Positions 28,218 to 49,005 of a stretch of 64,000 nucleotides of DNA are shown here, piece by piece (the stretch's first letter is position 1; every line of letters begins with the position of its first letter). The position numbers and the translations under genes were made by a program. This DNA is from Luteibacter jiangsuensis (GTDB taxonomy: Bacteria > Pseudomonadota > Gammaproteobacteria > Xanthomonadales > Rhodanobacteraceae): positions 186,001 through 250,000 of the forward strand of contig NZ_JAAQQR010000004.1 of the NCBI RefSeq assembly GCF_011742555.1, written 5' to 3'. The notes under the pieces are model-generated. The model was given only the letters and a program-made list of their open reading frames with translations. It made no database searches and was not told the origin of the DNA.

Positions 28218-28556
28218 TCAGTTGCCGACAACCACAGTGATGTGGCTGGTGCGCTTCAGGATGCGCGAACCGCGACCTTTGGCGCGGGCGTACATGCGCT
28301 TCATCGCCGGACCTTCGTCGACGAAGATGCGGGCCACCTTGAGCTCGTCGACGTCGGCACCGAGGTTGTTCTCGGCATTGGCGACGGCGGAGAGCAGCAC
28401 CTTGCGAACAAGGTGGGCGGCCTTCTTGTTGGTAAAGGCGAGCACGTCGCTGGCTCGGCCCACGGGCATGCCGCGGACCAGGTCAGCCACCAGGCGTGCC
28501 TTCTGCGCCGAGATGCGGGCGCTGCGCAGGATCGCTTTGGCTTCAGTGCTCATCAC
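28218..28556 (-). CDS. rplV: 50S ribosomal protein L22
   Basis: A 112-residue protein (111 if the second ATG is used). The long beta hairpin near 80-100 ([20 protein letters not shown]) reaches into the exit tunnel, where macrolide-resistance changes occur. The start overlaps the rpsS stop by 4 bp. Confidence 0.98.
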   Translation of the reverse strand: MMSTEAKAILRSARISAQKARLVADLVRGMPVGRASDVLAFTNKKAAHLVRKVLLSAVANAENNLGADVDELKVARIFVDEGPAMKRMYARAKGRGSRILKRTSHITVVVGN

Positions 28557-28825
28557 TTGCCCTTCTTGTCGCCGGCGTGGCCCTTGTACGTGCGGGTCAC
28601 CGCGAACTCGCCGAGCTTGTGCCCGACCATGTTCTCGTTGATCAACACAGGCACGTGCTGGCGGCCGTTGTGGATGGCGATGGTCAGACCGACCATCTCC
28701 GGCAGGATCATCGAGCGACGCGACCAGGTCTTGATCGGACGCTTGTTGTTGGCGGAAACGGCGGCTTCCACCTTCTTTACGAGGTGCAGGTCAACGAACG
28801 GACCTTTCTTTAGAGAGCGCGGCAT
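28553..28825 (-). CDS. rpsS: 30S ribosomal protein S19
   Basis: A 90-residue protein beginning [20 protein letters not shown] with [19 protein letters not shown] in the core. It pairs with S13 in the 30S head. Its end overlaps rplV by 4 bp; it follows rplB by 12 bp. Confidence 0.98.
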   Translation of the reverse strand: MPRSLKKGPFVDLHLVKKVEAAVSANNKRPIKTWSRRSMILPEMVGLTIAIHNGRQHVPVLINENMVGHKLGEFAVTRTYKGHAGDKKGK

Positions 28826-28837
28826 GATCGTTTCCTA

Positions 28838-29659
28838 TTACTTGCGACGACGCACGATGAACTGCTGGGTGCGCTTGTTGTTGCGCGTCTTGTAACCCTT
28901 GGTCGGCGTGCCCCACGGGCTGACCGGGTGACGGCCGCCGGAGGTACGGCCTTCACCACCGCCGTGCGGATGGTCGACCGGGTTCATGACCACGCCGCGG
29001 ACGGTCGGGCGAATGCCCTTCCAACGCTTGGCGCCGGCCTTGCCGAGCTTGCGCAGGCTGTGCTCGGAGTTGCCCACTTCACCGATGGTGGCGCGGCACT
29101 CGACCGGCACGCGGCGCATTTCGCCGGAGCGGAGACGGAGCGTGGCGTAGCCCTGCTCGCGCGCCACCAGCTGGACCGAGGCACCGGCGGAACGCGCGAT
29201 CTGCGCACCCTTGCCCGGCTTCATCTCGATGCAGTGAATGGTGGAACCGACCGGGATCGAACGAAGCGGCAGGCAGTTGCCCGGCTTGATCGGGGAGTCG
29301 GAACCCGACACGAGACGGTCGCCCACCGCCACGCCCTTCGGCGCGATGATGTAGCGGCGCTCGCCGTCGGCGTAGCACAGCAGCGCGATGTGCGCGGTGC
29401 GGTTCGGATCGTATTCCAGACGCTCGACAACGGCGGCGATGCCTTCCTTGTCACGCTTGAAATCGATGATGCGGTAAGCCTGCTTGTGACCGCCGCCGCG
29501 ATGACGCGTGGTGATGCGACCGAAGTGGTTACGGCCGCCGGTCTTCGCCTGCGATTCGGTCAGGGGCGCGTACGGTGCGCCCTTGTGCAGACCTTCGGTC
29601 CGCACGCTGACTGCGTCGCGGCGGCCCGGGGAGGTCGGCTTGTGAGTGATCAGTGCCAT
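28838..29659 (-). CDS. rplB: 50S ribosomal protein L2
   Basis: A 273-residue protein. The catalytic-core signature [16 protein letters not shown] near 217-232 includes the histidine close to the peptidyl transferase centre. It links the subunits (bridge B7b). S10 operon, 18 bp after rplW. Confidence 0.98.
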   Translation of the reverse strand: MALITHKPTSPGRRDAVSVRTEGLHKGAPYAPLTESQAKTGGRNHFGRITTRHRGGGHKQAYRIIDFKRDKEGIAAVVERLEYDPNRTAHIALLCYADGERRYIIAPKGVAVGDRLVSGSDSPIKPGNCLPLRSIPVGSTIHCIEMKPGKGAQIARSAGASVQLVAREQGYATLRLRSGEMRRVPVECRATIGEVGNSEHSLRKLGKAGAKRWKGIRPTVRGVVMNPVDHPHGGGEGRTSGGRHPVSPWGTPTKGYKTRNNKRTQQFIVRRRK

Positions 29660-29677
29660 CTCAATTCAACTCCTGGC

Positions 29678-29971
29678 TCAGGCCTTGGCCGACACGTCGA
29701 TCGTGTGACCGTCGGCGAGGCGCACGTAGGCCTTACGCTTGCCCTGGCGGCTGCCAGTGCGGAAGCGGAACGACTTGACCTTGCCCTTCGTGTTCACGAG
29801 GTTCACGTCCACGACCTTGACGTCGAAGAGGTGTTCCACCGCAGCGCGGACATCGGCCTTGGTCGCCTCGGGCGCCACGACGAAAACGTACTGGTTGTTC
29901 TCAGCAAGGCGAGCCGACTTCTCGGAGATGTGCGGCGCGCGAAGCGTGTTGAGCGTGCGTTCGGTGCTCAT
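29678..29971 (-). CDS. rplW: 50S ribosomal protein L23
   Basis: A 97-residue protein. [20 protein letters not shown] near the N-terminus is standard, and a hairpin loop reaches the tunnel exit, where trigger factor and SRP dock. The ATG at 29971 shares ATGA with the rplD stop, which favours it over the ATG three codons upstream. Confidence 0.97.
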   Translation of the reverse strand: MSTERTLNTLRAPHISEKSARLAENNQYVFVVAPEATKADVRAAVEHLFDVKVVDVNLVNTKGKVKSFRFRTGSRQGKRKAYVRLADGHTIDVSAKA

Positions 29972-30570
29972 GCGAGCCACTCCTCGACCTTCTTGACCGC
30001 GTCCACCGTCATGACGACGTAGTCGCTGCCGACCAGGCTGACCGGATTCAGGGCCAGCACGTCGACGACGTGGATGTACGGAATGTTGCGTGCGGACAGG
30101 TAGAGCGCCTCGGTGGCGTCTTCCGACACCAGCAGCACACGACCCTTGACTTCGAGCTCGGCCAGCTTGGCGATCATGCCCTTGGTGCTGGGCTTGTCGA
30201 TCGACAGCTCGGAGACGACCTTCAGGCGGTCCTGACGGTTCAGCTCGGCGATGATCGAGCGGATCGCAACGCGGTAAGCCTTGCGGTTGACCTTCTGCTC
30301 GAAGCTGCGCGGCTTGGCTGCGAACGTCACACCACCGCCCACGAAGATCGGGGCACGGTAGTCGCCGTGACGGGCGCCGCCGCCCTTCTGCTTCTTGAAC
30401 TTCTTCGTGGTACCCGACAGTTCACCGCGCGACAGCTGCGCCTTGGTGCCTGCACGGCCGCCCGCCTGGTAGGCGGTGACAACCTGGTGCACGAGGGCCT
30501 TCTTGTACTCGCCGCCGAACACGTCGTCCGACACGGTGAGCGACTTGGCGCCAATAACGTTAAGTTCCAT
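29968..30570 (-). CDS. rplD: 50S ribosomal protein L4
   Basis: A 200-residue protein beginning [20 protein letters not shown], with the extended tunnel loop rich in Gly/Lys ([20 protein letters not shown]). In E. coli free L4 represses the S10 operon through its leader. The start at 30570 has GAGGAG about 8 bases upstream; an ATG five codons earlier lacks this spacing. Confidence 0.97.
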   Translation of the reverse strand: MELNVIGAKSLTVSDDVFGGEYKKALVHQVVTAYQAGGRAGTKAQLSRGELSGTTKKFKKQKGGGARHGDYRAPIFVGGGVTFAAKPRSFEQKVNRKAYRVAIRSIIAELNRQDRLKVVSELSIDKPSTKGMIAKLAELEVKGRVLLVSEDATEALYLSARNIPYIHVVDVLALNPVSLVGSDYVVMTVDAVKKVEEWLA

Positions 30571-30581
30571 GGCGTCTCTCC

Positions 30582-31223
30582 TCAACCCTTGGTCGTCGGA
30601 CGGATCACGACGTCGCCACCGGTCGCGCCAGGGACTGCGCCCTTGACCGCGATCAGATGACGCTCGGCGTCGACCTTGACCACTTCCAGGCCCTGCACGG
30701 TGCGATTGACCGCACCCATGTGGCCCGCCATCTTCTTGCCAGGGAACACGCGGCCCGGCGTCTGGCGCTGGCCGATCGAGCCAGGGGCGCGATGCGACAG
30801 CGAGTTACCGTGCGTGGCGTCGCCCATCTTGAAATGGTGACGCTTGATGGTGCCCTGGAAGCCCTTGCCCTTCGACACGCCAGCGACGTCGACCGTCTGA
30901 CCGACGGTGAACACGGCTTCGGCGGTGATCTCGGCGCCAACTTCGTACTTGCCTGCGTCGTCCGCGTTGAGGCGGAATTCCCACAGACCGCGACCCGGCT
31001 CAACCTTGGCCTTCGCGTAGTGGCCCTTCGCGGGGGCCGTCAGCAGCGAGGCGCGCTTCGCGCCGGCCGTGACCTGCACCGCGCTGTAGCCGTCGTTTTC
31101 TTCGGTCTTCACCTGCGTCACGCGATTCGGGGTCGCTTCAATCAGCGTCACCGGAATCGAGCGGCCGTCTTCGGTGAAGAGCCGGCTCATGCCGCACTTG
31201 CGGCCAACCAGTCCGATACTCAT
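30582..31223 (-). CDS. rplC: 50S ribosomal protein L3
   Basis: A 213-residue protein beginning [20 protein letters not shown]. The loop [20 protein letters not shown] near 140-160 reaches the peptidyl transferase centre and has the Gln methylated by PrmB in E. coli. The open frame extends upstream into the rpsJ end, but AAAGGA precedes this ATG and the family starts here. Confidence 0.97.
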   Translation of the reverse strand: MSIGLVGRKCGMSRLFTEDGRSIPVTLIEATPNRVTQVKTEENDGYSAVQVTAGAKRASLLTAPAKGHYAKAKVEPGRGLWEFRLNADDAGKYEVGAEITAEAVFTVGQTVDVAGVSKGKGFQGTIKRHHFKMGDATHGNSLSHRAPGSIGQRQTPGRVFPGKKMAGHMGAVNRTVQGLEVVKVDAERHLIAVKGAVPGATGGDVVIRPTTKG

Positions 31224-31243
31224 CTTCGTATCCTTTAGTCCGC

Positions 31244-31555
31244 TCAACCGAGCTTGATCTGCACGTCGACGCCGGCGGCGAGATCGAGCTTCATGAGCGC
31301 GTCCACGGTCTTGTCGTTGGGGTCGACGATGTCCAGAACGCGCTTGTGGGTACGGGTCTCGTACTGGTCGCGGGCATCTTTGTCGACGTGCGGCGACACC
31401 AGAATGGTGTAGCGCTCGATCTTGGTCGGCAGCGGGATCGGGCCGAGAACCGTGGCGCCGGTGCGCTTGGCCGTCTCGACGATTTCGCTGGCCGAACGGT
31501 CGATCAGACGATGATCGAACGCCTTGAGCCGGATGCGAATCTTTTGGTTCGCCAT
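31244..31555 (-). CDS. rpsJ: 30S ribosomal protein S10 / NusE
   Basis: A 103-residue protein ([40 protein letters not shown]). In the ribosome it sits in the 30S head; off it, as NusE, it binds NusB and NusG in antitermination. It is the first gene of the S10 operon, with a leader of about 170 nt that starts at a strong promoter. Confidence 0.98.
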   Translation of the reverse strand: MANQKIRIRLKAFDHRLIDRSASEIVETAKRTGATVLGPIPLPTKIERYTILVSPHVDKDARDQYETRTHKRVLDIVDPNDKTVDALMKLDLAAGVDVQIKLG

Positions 31556-31692
31556 AAAACCGTGTCCTGTTATCGAAAGAACGTTCTTGTGATTCGGAGG
31601 GGCTTCTCGCCACTCCGCACAACCCAGATTGCTAACTACGGGTACTGCAACGGGCCGCCCTGGAACGGCAAGACACCGCCCGGAACGACCCG

Positions 31693-31725
31693 AAAAAGTC
31701 AGGCAGGCCGCAAGACGGCCTGCCT
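31693..31725 (-). terminator. Attenuator-like intrinsic terminator at the start of the S10 leader
   Basis: On the minus strand AGGCAGGCCG pairs with CGGCCTGCCT over a 5-base loop, followed by GACTTTTT. It begins only about 3 bases after the predicted transcription start, so it would be the first structure the polymerase makes. On the plus strand no T-run follows, so it is not a terminator for that direction. Confidence 0.7.
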
Positions 31726-31734
31726 AGACAGAAA

Positions 31735-31763
31735 AGTATAGAATACGCAACAACATGGGTCAA
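31735..31763 (-). promoter_or_regulatory. S10 operon promoter
   Basis: TTGACC (31763-31758, 5/6) and TATACT (31740-31735, 5/6) are separated by exactly 17 bp on the minus strand, a strong sigma70-type promoter. The predicted start is near 31728, giving a leader of about 170 nt to rpsJ. Confidence 0.88.
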
Positions 31764-31811
31764 CAGAGCTTGCGCCCCGTGGCCCGTCGGTACCCTATTC
31801 GGCATCCTTGC

Positions 31812-31850
31812 CTGCGAACTCGAAGCACATTCCTTGCGCCTCATTTCGCG
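31812..31850. repeat. Element shared with the rpsL upstream region, copy 1
   Basis: The stretch containing TTCCTTGCGCCTCATTTCG matches 39291-39325 upstream of rpsL at 18 of 19 bases in the core and at most flanking positions (CGAAC, CGA, GC). Both lie in the same orientation before a ribosomal protein operon. Function unknown. Confidence 0.65.
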
Positions 31851-31948
31851 TGGTCCGGGGCGTTTTTCGCGGCACCCGGGAGTCTTAGCCAGCGGAGTAT
31901 AGCGGCGACGGCGGGAGAATGGAAGGCTCCGGGCAAACAGATGCATCT

Positions 31949-31984
31949 ACTATTTACATAGTTGACTTATCCCCGCCAGGCGGG
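31949..31984 (+). promoter_or_regulatory. Possible operator and -35 upstream of the M56 gene
   Basis: ACTAT-TTAC-ATAGT is a dyad at 31949-31962 whose last base starts TTGACT (31962-31967), a 5/6 -35 hexamer. CCCGCC-A-GGCGGG is a second dyad at 31972-31984 where the spacer would be. No good -10 is found at 16-18 bp. The first dyad recalls BlaI/MecI sites (ACTACA/TGTAGT) only loosely. Confidence 0.3.
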
Positions 31985-32055
31985 TAACTACTATGCCCTT
32001 AGTTGCAGGGGCCGGACATGGGAATCTCACAGATCGATCGAAAAGCGGACGTCGC

Positions 32056-33645
32056 GTGATTGCCTGGATGCTCTACGCCCTGCTGGTGGCGCTTGCGCTG
32101 GCTGCCGCGGCGTTCATGGCCGAACGGGCTGCCAAGGGCCGCGGCGCACGAACGAGATGGGCATGGCTCGTGTCCATGCTCGGCTCGTTGGCGCTACCGG
32201 TCCTCATGGCCGGCGCATCGATACAGCTCCCCGGCGGTCTCGCGCGGACCGGACCGGGGCCGTCGCTGGTGCTGCGCGAGGCAACGTCGATCCGTACCCC
32301 GCTTACGCAAATCCACCTCGACGACGTGCCGGTGTACGGACTATCCGTCAATACCGACGGCGCCGCTGCGGGCCTGTGGATAGCGGCATCGACACTTATG
32401 CTGACGACGCTCTCCATGGGCATGCTCGTCACGTCGCGACGCCGGCGCGGCTGGCGCAGCACGACGGTACACGGCGAGCGCGTATGGGTCGCGAGCGATA
32501 CGGGACCGGCGGTCATCGGGTTCCTTCGTCCGCACATCGTCTTGCCCGAGTGGTTGCTCGGGATGAGCCCTGCGCAACAGAGCCACGCACTGGCCCACGA
32601 ACGCTCGCACCTGGAAGCCCGGGACCCTCTCGTCATCGCCGTCGCCCTGGTCGTACTGACCCTCATGCCGTGGAACGGAGCGCTGTGGTGGCAGTTCAGC
32701 CGACTGCGTCGCGCCATCGAGATGGATTGCGACGCGCGGGTCATTCGGAGCGGATGCGACGTTTCCGCGTACTGCGAAACACTGCTCCACGTGGGCCAGC
32801 AGAAATCGAAGCGCCTCCCATGGCTCCCCGCGATGAGCGACTCGGTCTCGTTCCTCGAGCTGCGCATTCGCCAAATGCTGCGCAGGCCGGGTAAATGGGT
32901 GCGGGGATCCACCGCGGCGTTGCTATGTCTTTCGCTCGGGATGGCGGTCTTCGCGGCACAGGTGACGCCGCCGGATGCCCTCCCCCTGCACGCGCTATCC
33001 ATGGCGGCGCCAGACCAGGGAGTGCTCGATCGCTATACCGGCTTCTACCAGATCAGCCCGATGTCGCTCGTCCACGTGACGCAGGCCGACGGCAGCCTTT
33101 CGGTCCACATCACCGGGCAGATGGCCGCACCCAAACCCTTCCAACTCGTGCACGTCCGCGACGACCAGTTCGCGGTGCGAGGAAACGATGCATTGGCCGT
33201 ACGCTTTATGGTGGACGCATCGGGACGCGCGGCGCGACTGATCGCCACCCAGACCGGACGTGTCGTACTCGATCGGCCCCGTATCGATGACGTGACCGCC
33301 CTGCGGGTCAACGATGCACTCGCCACACGCATCAAGGCGCAGAAGCCGTTTGCCGGCAGCGAGAAAGCGCTGCGCCTGCTTCTCGACGATCCCGATAGCG
33401 GTGCCGGGATGAGTCCGGAACTCGCTCGTGAACGCCGGGAGCAAAAGGCGGCACGCGAACGGTATCTGACCCGGATCGGCCCGGTGCGGTCTTACACGTT
33501 CACCGGCGTCAACGAATTCGGTTCGGATACCTACCTCGTGCACCGCCAGAACGGCGACGAGACGATCATGTTGGTCGTTGACGAAGACGGCACCCTGGCG
33601 AGCGCCGTTCGATACTCGCCCTTGGCCTCCCCACCCGATAGCTGA
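32056..33645 (+). CDS. M56 family membrane metallopeptidase (BlaR1/MecR1-like)
   Basis: About 529 residues. Hydrophobic segments at the N-terminus (IAWMLYALLVALALAAAAF) and near 90-120 and 285-305 flank a zinc protease domain with HERSH (HExxH) at 181-185 and a downstream EMDCDARV. The C-terminal outer part is not a penicillin-binding sensor. It opens with YTGFYQISPMSLVHVTQ, like DUF3471-type beta modules. GTG at 32056 is chosen because M56 proteins begin VIAWMLY-like; an ATG at 31993 would add 21 unlikely residues. No BlaI-type repressor gene is adjacent. Substrate unknown. Confidence 0.78.
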   Translation: MIAWMLYALLVALALAAAAFMAERAAKGRGARTRWAWLVSMLGSLALPVLMAGASIQLPGGLARTGPGPSLVLREATSIRTPLTQIHLDDVPVYGLSVNTDGAAAGLWIAASTLMLTTLSMGMLVTSRRRRGWRSTTVHGERVWVASDTGPAVIGFLRPHIVLPEWLLGMSPAQQSHALAHERSHLEARDPLVIAVALVVLTLMPWNGALWWQFSRLRRAIEMDCDARVIRSGCDVSAYCETLLHVGQQKSKRLPWLPAMSDSVSFLELRIRQMLRRPGKWVRGSTAALLCLSLGMAVFAAQVTPPDALPLHALSMAAPDQGVLDRYTGFYQISPMSLVHVTQADGSLSVHITGQMAAPKPFQLVHVRDDQFAVRGNDALAVRFMVDASGRAARLIATQTGRVVLDRPRIDDVTALRVNDALATRIKAQKPFAGSEKALRLLLDDPDSGAGMSPELARERREQKAARERYLTRIGPVRSYTFTGVNEFGSDTYLVHRQNGDETIMLVVDEDGTLASAVRYSPLASPPDS

Positions 33646-33732
33646 TCCTCCACCACACCGCGTTGCGCCCGCCGGCGGCCACGCCATGGCCGTGCGGGAG
33701 CGCTGCGCCCTTTCGACCACCGGAGTAGTGAA

Positions 33733-34827
33733 ATGACGTTCAGAGCATTGCGCCACGTTGCCGGACTCTGCCTCGCCGCGGCCGTGGCCAGCACCACCGC
33801 CTGGCCCGCCCATGCCGCGAAACCGGAGCCCGGAGCCTATACCGGGAAGTTGCAGGATGCCCTCTATCGCATCGACGTCCCTGCCCACTGGAACGGCGAT
33901 CTCGTCATGCTGATGCATGGCTACCAGCCTGTGGGTGCGCCCATCACCACGCCGATGACGCCCGCCGATCCGACTCCCGTGTTCCTCAAGAAAGGGTTCG
34001 CGGTCGCCCAGAGCCAGTACGCGTCCCAAGGCTGGGCGGTAAGCGACGCCATCGCCGACACCGAGCGGCTCCGCCAGCACTTCGTCCGCACATACGGGCA
34101 ACCTCCGCACACCTACATCTATGGCTTTTCGATGGGCGGATTGAGCGCCGCCGCCAGCATCGAACGCTATCCCCATGCATACAGCGGCGCGATGATCACC
34201 TGCGGGCTGACGGTGTCCACACCGGACTTCCTCGCTCGTGGCGTCGTGACGCCCCTCGTGGCGTTCGACGCCTTGATACCAGGTGTCATTCCCGATGTGG
34301 CGGCACCCGATTCCCCGCCGGCGATTTCGCCCGACGCCATCGCCAAAGCCGTGGAAGCGCATCCGAAGGAGGCCGCCCTGCTGGCTGGGCGCCTCGAGGA
34401 GAAAGCGGAAACGCTGCCGACATTGGCCCTGTATTACATGGCATTTCGCGAAATCGAAACGCGCGCGGGCGGGATGCCCGTCGACAATCGTAAGGAGGTC
34501 TACAAGGGGTTCGGCGATGACGTGACGTTCAATCGCCGTGTGCGCCGCTACGACGCTACGCCGAAAGCCGCGGAGTACACCAGGAACAACGTCACCCTGA
34601 CGGGGCGCATCGAGATCCCGCTCGTGATGCAGTGGAACGCATTCGATCCCACCATCCCGACGCGATTCCATGGGGTCTACCCGGCTCAGGTCAGGGCGGC
34701 GGGCGCGGCGAAGTGGCTTACCGTGCTCGCCCCTGTCGGCGATGGCCATTGCAACTTCACCGACGAGCAGACGGCGGAGGCGTTCGATACCTTGGTGCGC
34801 CAGGCAGTTGTGCACGGCAAGCACTAA
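33733..34827 (+). CDS. Secreted alpha/beta hydrolase
   Basis: A 364-residue protein with a signal peptide (cleavage after about AHA, residue 30) and an alpha/beta hydrolase fold. The nucleophile elbow is GFSMGG with Ser133, and Asp305 (WNAFDPTIP) and His339 (GDGHCNF) complete a plausible triad; HGY near residue 60 would give the oxyanion hole. GGAG is 9 bases before the ATG. It follows the M56 gene by 87 bp on the same strand and may share its transcript. The substrate is unknown; esterase or peptidase activity are both possible. Confidence 0.75.
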   Translation: MTFRALRHVAGLCLAAAVASTTAWPAHAAKPEPGAYTGKLQDALYRIDVPAHWNGDLVMLMHGYQPVGAPITTPMTPADPTPVFLKKGFAVAQSQYASQGWAVSDAIADTERLRQHFVRTYGQPPHTYIYGFSMGGLSAAASIERYPHAYSGAMITCGLTVSTPDFLARGVVTPLVAFDALIPGVIPDVAAPDSPPAISPDAIAKAVEAHPKEAALLAGRLEEKAETLPTLALYYMAFREIETRAGGMPVDNRKEVYKGFGDDVTFNRRVRRYDATPKAAEYTRNNVTLTGRIEIPLVMQWNAFDPTIPTRFHGVYPAQVRAAGAAKWLTVLAPVGDGHCNFTDEQTAEAFDTLVRQAVVHGKH

Positions 34828-34865
34828 GCACCAAAGCCCAGTGCAAGGACTTCCGCAACGAACCA

Positions 34866-34900
34866 TAAAAAAAGGCGAGGGCTTGCGCCCTCGCCTTTTC
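34866..34900. terminator. Bidirectional intrinsic terminator between the hydrolase and tuf1
   Basis: GGCGAGGGC and GCCCTCGCC form a 9-bp stem with a TTGC loop. AAAAAAA precedes it (T-run for the minus strand, tuf1) and TTTTC follows it (plus strand, hydrolase). Confidence 0.92.
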
Positions 34901-34923
34901 ATTCCCCCGAAGGGAGATGTTAC

Positions 34924-36114
<1,191 letters not shown>

Positions 36115-36162
36115 GACTCTAAACCTCTAAAAGAACGTTATGTGTTGAAGAAGAAGCCCTTA

Positions 36163-38292
<2,130 letters not shown>

Positions 38293-38318
38293 GGTCTTTC
38301 CTCAATCTGAAGCTGTTT

Positions 38319-38786
38319 TTACCAGCGGTAATGCGAGAAGGCCTTGTTGGCCTCTGCCATGCGGTGCGTTTCTTCGCGCTTCTTGACGGCGCCGCCACGG
38401 GATTCCGAGGCTTCCAGGAGTTCGGCGGCCAGCTTGCGCGGCATGGACGTCTCGCCGCGCTTGCGCGCTGCGTCGATCACCCAGCGCATGGCGAGGGCCA
38501 TGCGGCGACCCGGACGAACTTCGACCGGCACCTGGTACGTGGCACCGCCGACGCGGCGGGACTTCACCTCGACGGCCGGAGCGATATTGCCCAGAGCCTT
38601 CTCGACGAGCTGCACCGGCTCGGCGTGCTTTTCGCCGATGTGCTGCAGGGCGCCGTAGACGATCGACTCGGCGACGGACTTCTTGCCGGACTTCATCACC
38701 ATGTTGATGAAGCGGGCGATCAGCTGGCTTCCGTGCTTCGGGTCCGGGAGGACGACACGGGCGGGATGGGAACCTTTACGCGACAT
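38319..38786 (-). CDS. rpsG: 30S ribosomal protein S7
   Basis: A 155-residue protein: starts [20 protein letters not shown] and ends [13 protein letters not shown]. It nucleates the 30S head and is the str-operon repressor in E. coli. It follows rpsL by 16 bp. Confidence 0.98.
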   Translation of the reverse strand: MSRKGSHPARVVLPDPKHGSQLIARFINMVMKSGKKSVAESIVYGALQHIGEKHAEPVQLVEKALGNIAPAVEVKSRRVGGATYQVPVEVRPGRRMALAMRWVIDAARKRGETSMPRKLAAELLEASESRGGAVKKREETHRMAEANKAFSHYRW

Positions 38787-38802
38787 AATTCTTGTCCTTT
38801 AC

Positions 38803-39177
<375 letters not shown>

Positions 39178-39350
39178 GCGAAGCTATTCCTGAGAAACAT
39201 AAAGGCAGACCGATAGATCGGCCCGCCAGAGAAGCGTTGTTGACGTGCGTGGCCCGCGAAAGCGGGCTGCGCCCATCGTCCCTGAATCCGAACACGAGGC
39301 GCTTCCCTGCGCCTCATTTCGTATGTACGAGCAAAACCCGCGTACGGGCC
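39178..39350 (-). promoter_or_regulatory. rpoC-rpsL gap: str leader region and shared element
   Basis: On the minus strand CCCGTACGCGGGTTTT just after the rpoC stop is a weak hairpin plus T-run. Then comes the element shared with the S10 region (39291-39325, CGAAATGAGGCGCAGGGAA) and a hairpin GCCCGC-TTTC-GCGGGC at 39252-39267. A consensus promoter was not found by eye. Confidence 0.5.
39291..39325. repeat. Element shared with the S10 upstream region, copy 2
   Basis: The core TTCCCTGCGCCTCATTTCG equals the copy at 31812-31850 at 18 of 19 bases, with flanking CCGAAC/CGA/GC also kept and one 1-base gap. Same orientation relative to the downstream ribosomal operon. Confidence 0.65.
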
Positions 39351-43562
<4,212 letters not shown>

Positions 43563-43587
43563 GCGTAATCTCCGGTAGCCGCGACGA

Positions 43588-47757
<4,170 letters not shown>

Positions 47758-48054
47758 GGTGGGTACCGCCTCGGTTTCATGATGCCGGCCAGGGAGCGCC
47801 GGCTAACAGTTAATGAATCGAAAATCGGAGATCGGGATTCGAACCGCGGAGCCCGAGCCGGCGCTCTCGAATCGCGATGTCCCATTTCCGACGGGACACG
47901 TGAAACAGTGAATCAGTGAACCGTGAACCGTGAACCGTGAGAACTTACTGTTTACGGTTCACTCTTCACTGCCCGTTCAACGGGCAAAGCCCGGGGGCTT
48001 ACGCCCCCAGGCTCGCTTGACGCTATGTCGAACAACTGGCGCGCAAGGCGCCGA
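47758..48054 (-). promoter_or_regulatory. rplL-rpoB gap: attenuator-like hairpins and repeat units
   Basis: On the minus strand from rplL: a hairpin with GGGGGC-GTAA-GCCCCC (within 47989-48012) followed by TTT; a second, CCCG/CGGG, at 47971-47985; a tandem GTGAACC array (47900-47944, plus-strand sense); then nested inverted repeats near rpoB: GAGCGCCGGC (47794-47803) with GCCGGCGCTC (47857-47866), and GATTCGA (47836-47842) with TCGAATC (47867-47873). The position equals the E. coli rplL-rpoB attenuator/processing region. Confidence 0.55.
47900..47970. repeat. Tandem GTGAACC repeat with TTACGGTTCACTCTTCACT tail
   Basis: Units GTGAAACA, GTGAATCA, then GTGAACC three times, then GTGAGAAC, run from 47900 to 47944. 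The tail at 47952-47970 is the 19-mer TTACGGTTCACTCTTCACT, present again at 58148-58166. GTGAACCGT and ACGGTTCAC make an inverted repeat. A related GTGAAACAGTGGAACC piece is at 51749-51764. Confidence 0.7.
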
Positions 48055-48429
48055 TTACTTGAGTTCGACCGTGGCGCCGGCAGCTTCGAGGTCCTTCTTG
48101 AACTTCTCGGCATCTTCCTTCGAGGCCGCTTCCTTCACGACGCCGCCGGCCTCGGTGAGGTCCTTGGCTTCCTTCAGGCCCAGGCCGGTGATGGCGCGGA
48201 CGGCCTTGATCACGTCGACCTTCTTGTCGCCGGCGGACTTCAGGATCACGTCGAACTCGGTCTGCGCTTCGGCAGCCGGGCCAGCAGCAGCAGCCGGGCC
48301 AGCGACGGCGACCGGAGCGGCGGCGGAGACGCCGAAGGTGTCTTCGATCGACTTCACCAGTTCCATGATTTCCGTCAGGGACTTGGCCTTGATGGCTTCA
48401 ACGATCTGTTCGGTGGTCAGGGTGGACAT
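48055..48429 (-). CDS. rplL: 50S ribosomal protein L7/L12
   Basis: A 124-residue protein: N-terminal dimer helices ([20 protein letters not shown]), an Ala/Gly/Pro-rich hinge near 37-52, and a C-terminal factor-binding domain ([20 protein letters not shown]). It forms the L10-attached stalk that recruits elongation factors. It follows rplJ by 51 bp. Confidence 0.98.
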   Translation of the reverse strand: MSTLTTEQIVEAIKAKSLTEIMELVKSIEDTFGVSAAAPVAVAGPAAAAGPAAEAQTEFDVILKSAGDKKVDVIKAVRAITGLGLKEAKDLTEAGGVVKEAASKEDAEKFKKDLEAAGATVELK

Positions 48430-48480
48430 TGTTTCTTACCTTCTGAAATGGGGTTTCGAATGAAAAAGTCGAGACGTAGA

Positions 48481-49005
48481 TCAGGCTTCGGCCGGGGCTT
48501 CGGCGGCGACTTCGCCACCACCCTGCTTGTCCGCCACGGCCTTGACGGCGCGCGCGAACATCGTGACCGGCTCGGCCAGCACGCGGGCCAGCATGGCCAG
48601 GGCCTCTTCGCGGGTCGGCAGCGAAGCCAGCACGTCAACGTGCGCGGCATCGAACAGCTTGCCCTCGATGGAGACGACCTTCGGCTTGAGCTTGTCGTTG
48701 GTCTTCGCGAATTCCTTGATCAGGCGGCCAGCGGCGCCCGGTTCCTCGGTCGAGAACGCATAGAGCAGCGGACCGACCAGGGCGTCCTTGACGACCTCGA
48801 ATTCGGTACCGGCCACGGCGCGGGCAGCGAGCGTGTTCTTGACGACTTTCAGGAACACACCCGACTGGCGGGCCTTCTTGCGCATCTCGGTCATCTGAGA
48901 GACCGTGGTGCCCGCGTATTCGGCGGCGACCAAGGAGTGAGCCTTCGCGGCGACTTCTGCCAGCTCGGCGACTACTTCTTGCTTCTGGGACAGATTGAGA
49001 GCCAT
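48481..49005 (-). CDS. rplJ: 50S ribosomal protein L10
   Basis: A 174-residue protein with an N-terminal rRNA-binding domain ([20 protein letters not shown]) and a C-terminal helix for L7/L12 dimers ending in an Ala/Glu tail. The leader before it is long (342 bp) and strongly folded, as expected for an L10-controlled gene. GGAGGAG lies 6 bases before the ATG. Confidence 0.97.
   Translation of the reverse strand: MALNLSQKQEVVAELAEVAAKAHSLVAAEYAGTTVSQMTEMRKKARQSGVFLKVVKNTLAARAVAGTEFEVVKDALVGPLLYAFSTEEPGAAGRLIKEFAKTNDKLKPKVVSIEGKLFDAAHVDVLASLPTREEALAMLARVLAEPVTMFARAVKAVADKQGGGEVAAEAPAEA

Larger units (their letters stand above)
31556..32055. other. S10 leader, promoter region and M56 upstream region (no gene)
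   Basis: 500 bp without a supported gene. From the right end of rpsJ it holds the S10 leader with an attenuator-like hairpin, the S10 promoter, a motif shared with the rpsL upstream region (31812-31850), and near 31949-31984 two small dyads next to the M56 start. A second TATACT on the minus strand at 31901-31896 could be an upstream -10 but lacks a -35. A 104-codon open frame at 31632-31946 on the minus strand overlaps all of these and shows no coding character. Confidence 0.7.

Noticed and set aside
31632-31946. 104-codon minus-strand frame upstream of rpsJ
   Set aside because: It covers the S10 promoter, the shared motif and non-conserved DNA; part is mirrored before rpsL only as DNA, not as a full protein frame.
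47834-47845. GGGATTCGAACC in the rpoB leader, looking like a tRNA T-arm
   Set aside because: No acceptor, D-arm or anticodon arm fits around it on either strand; it is explained by the nested inverted repeats there.
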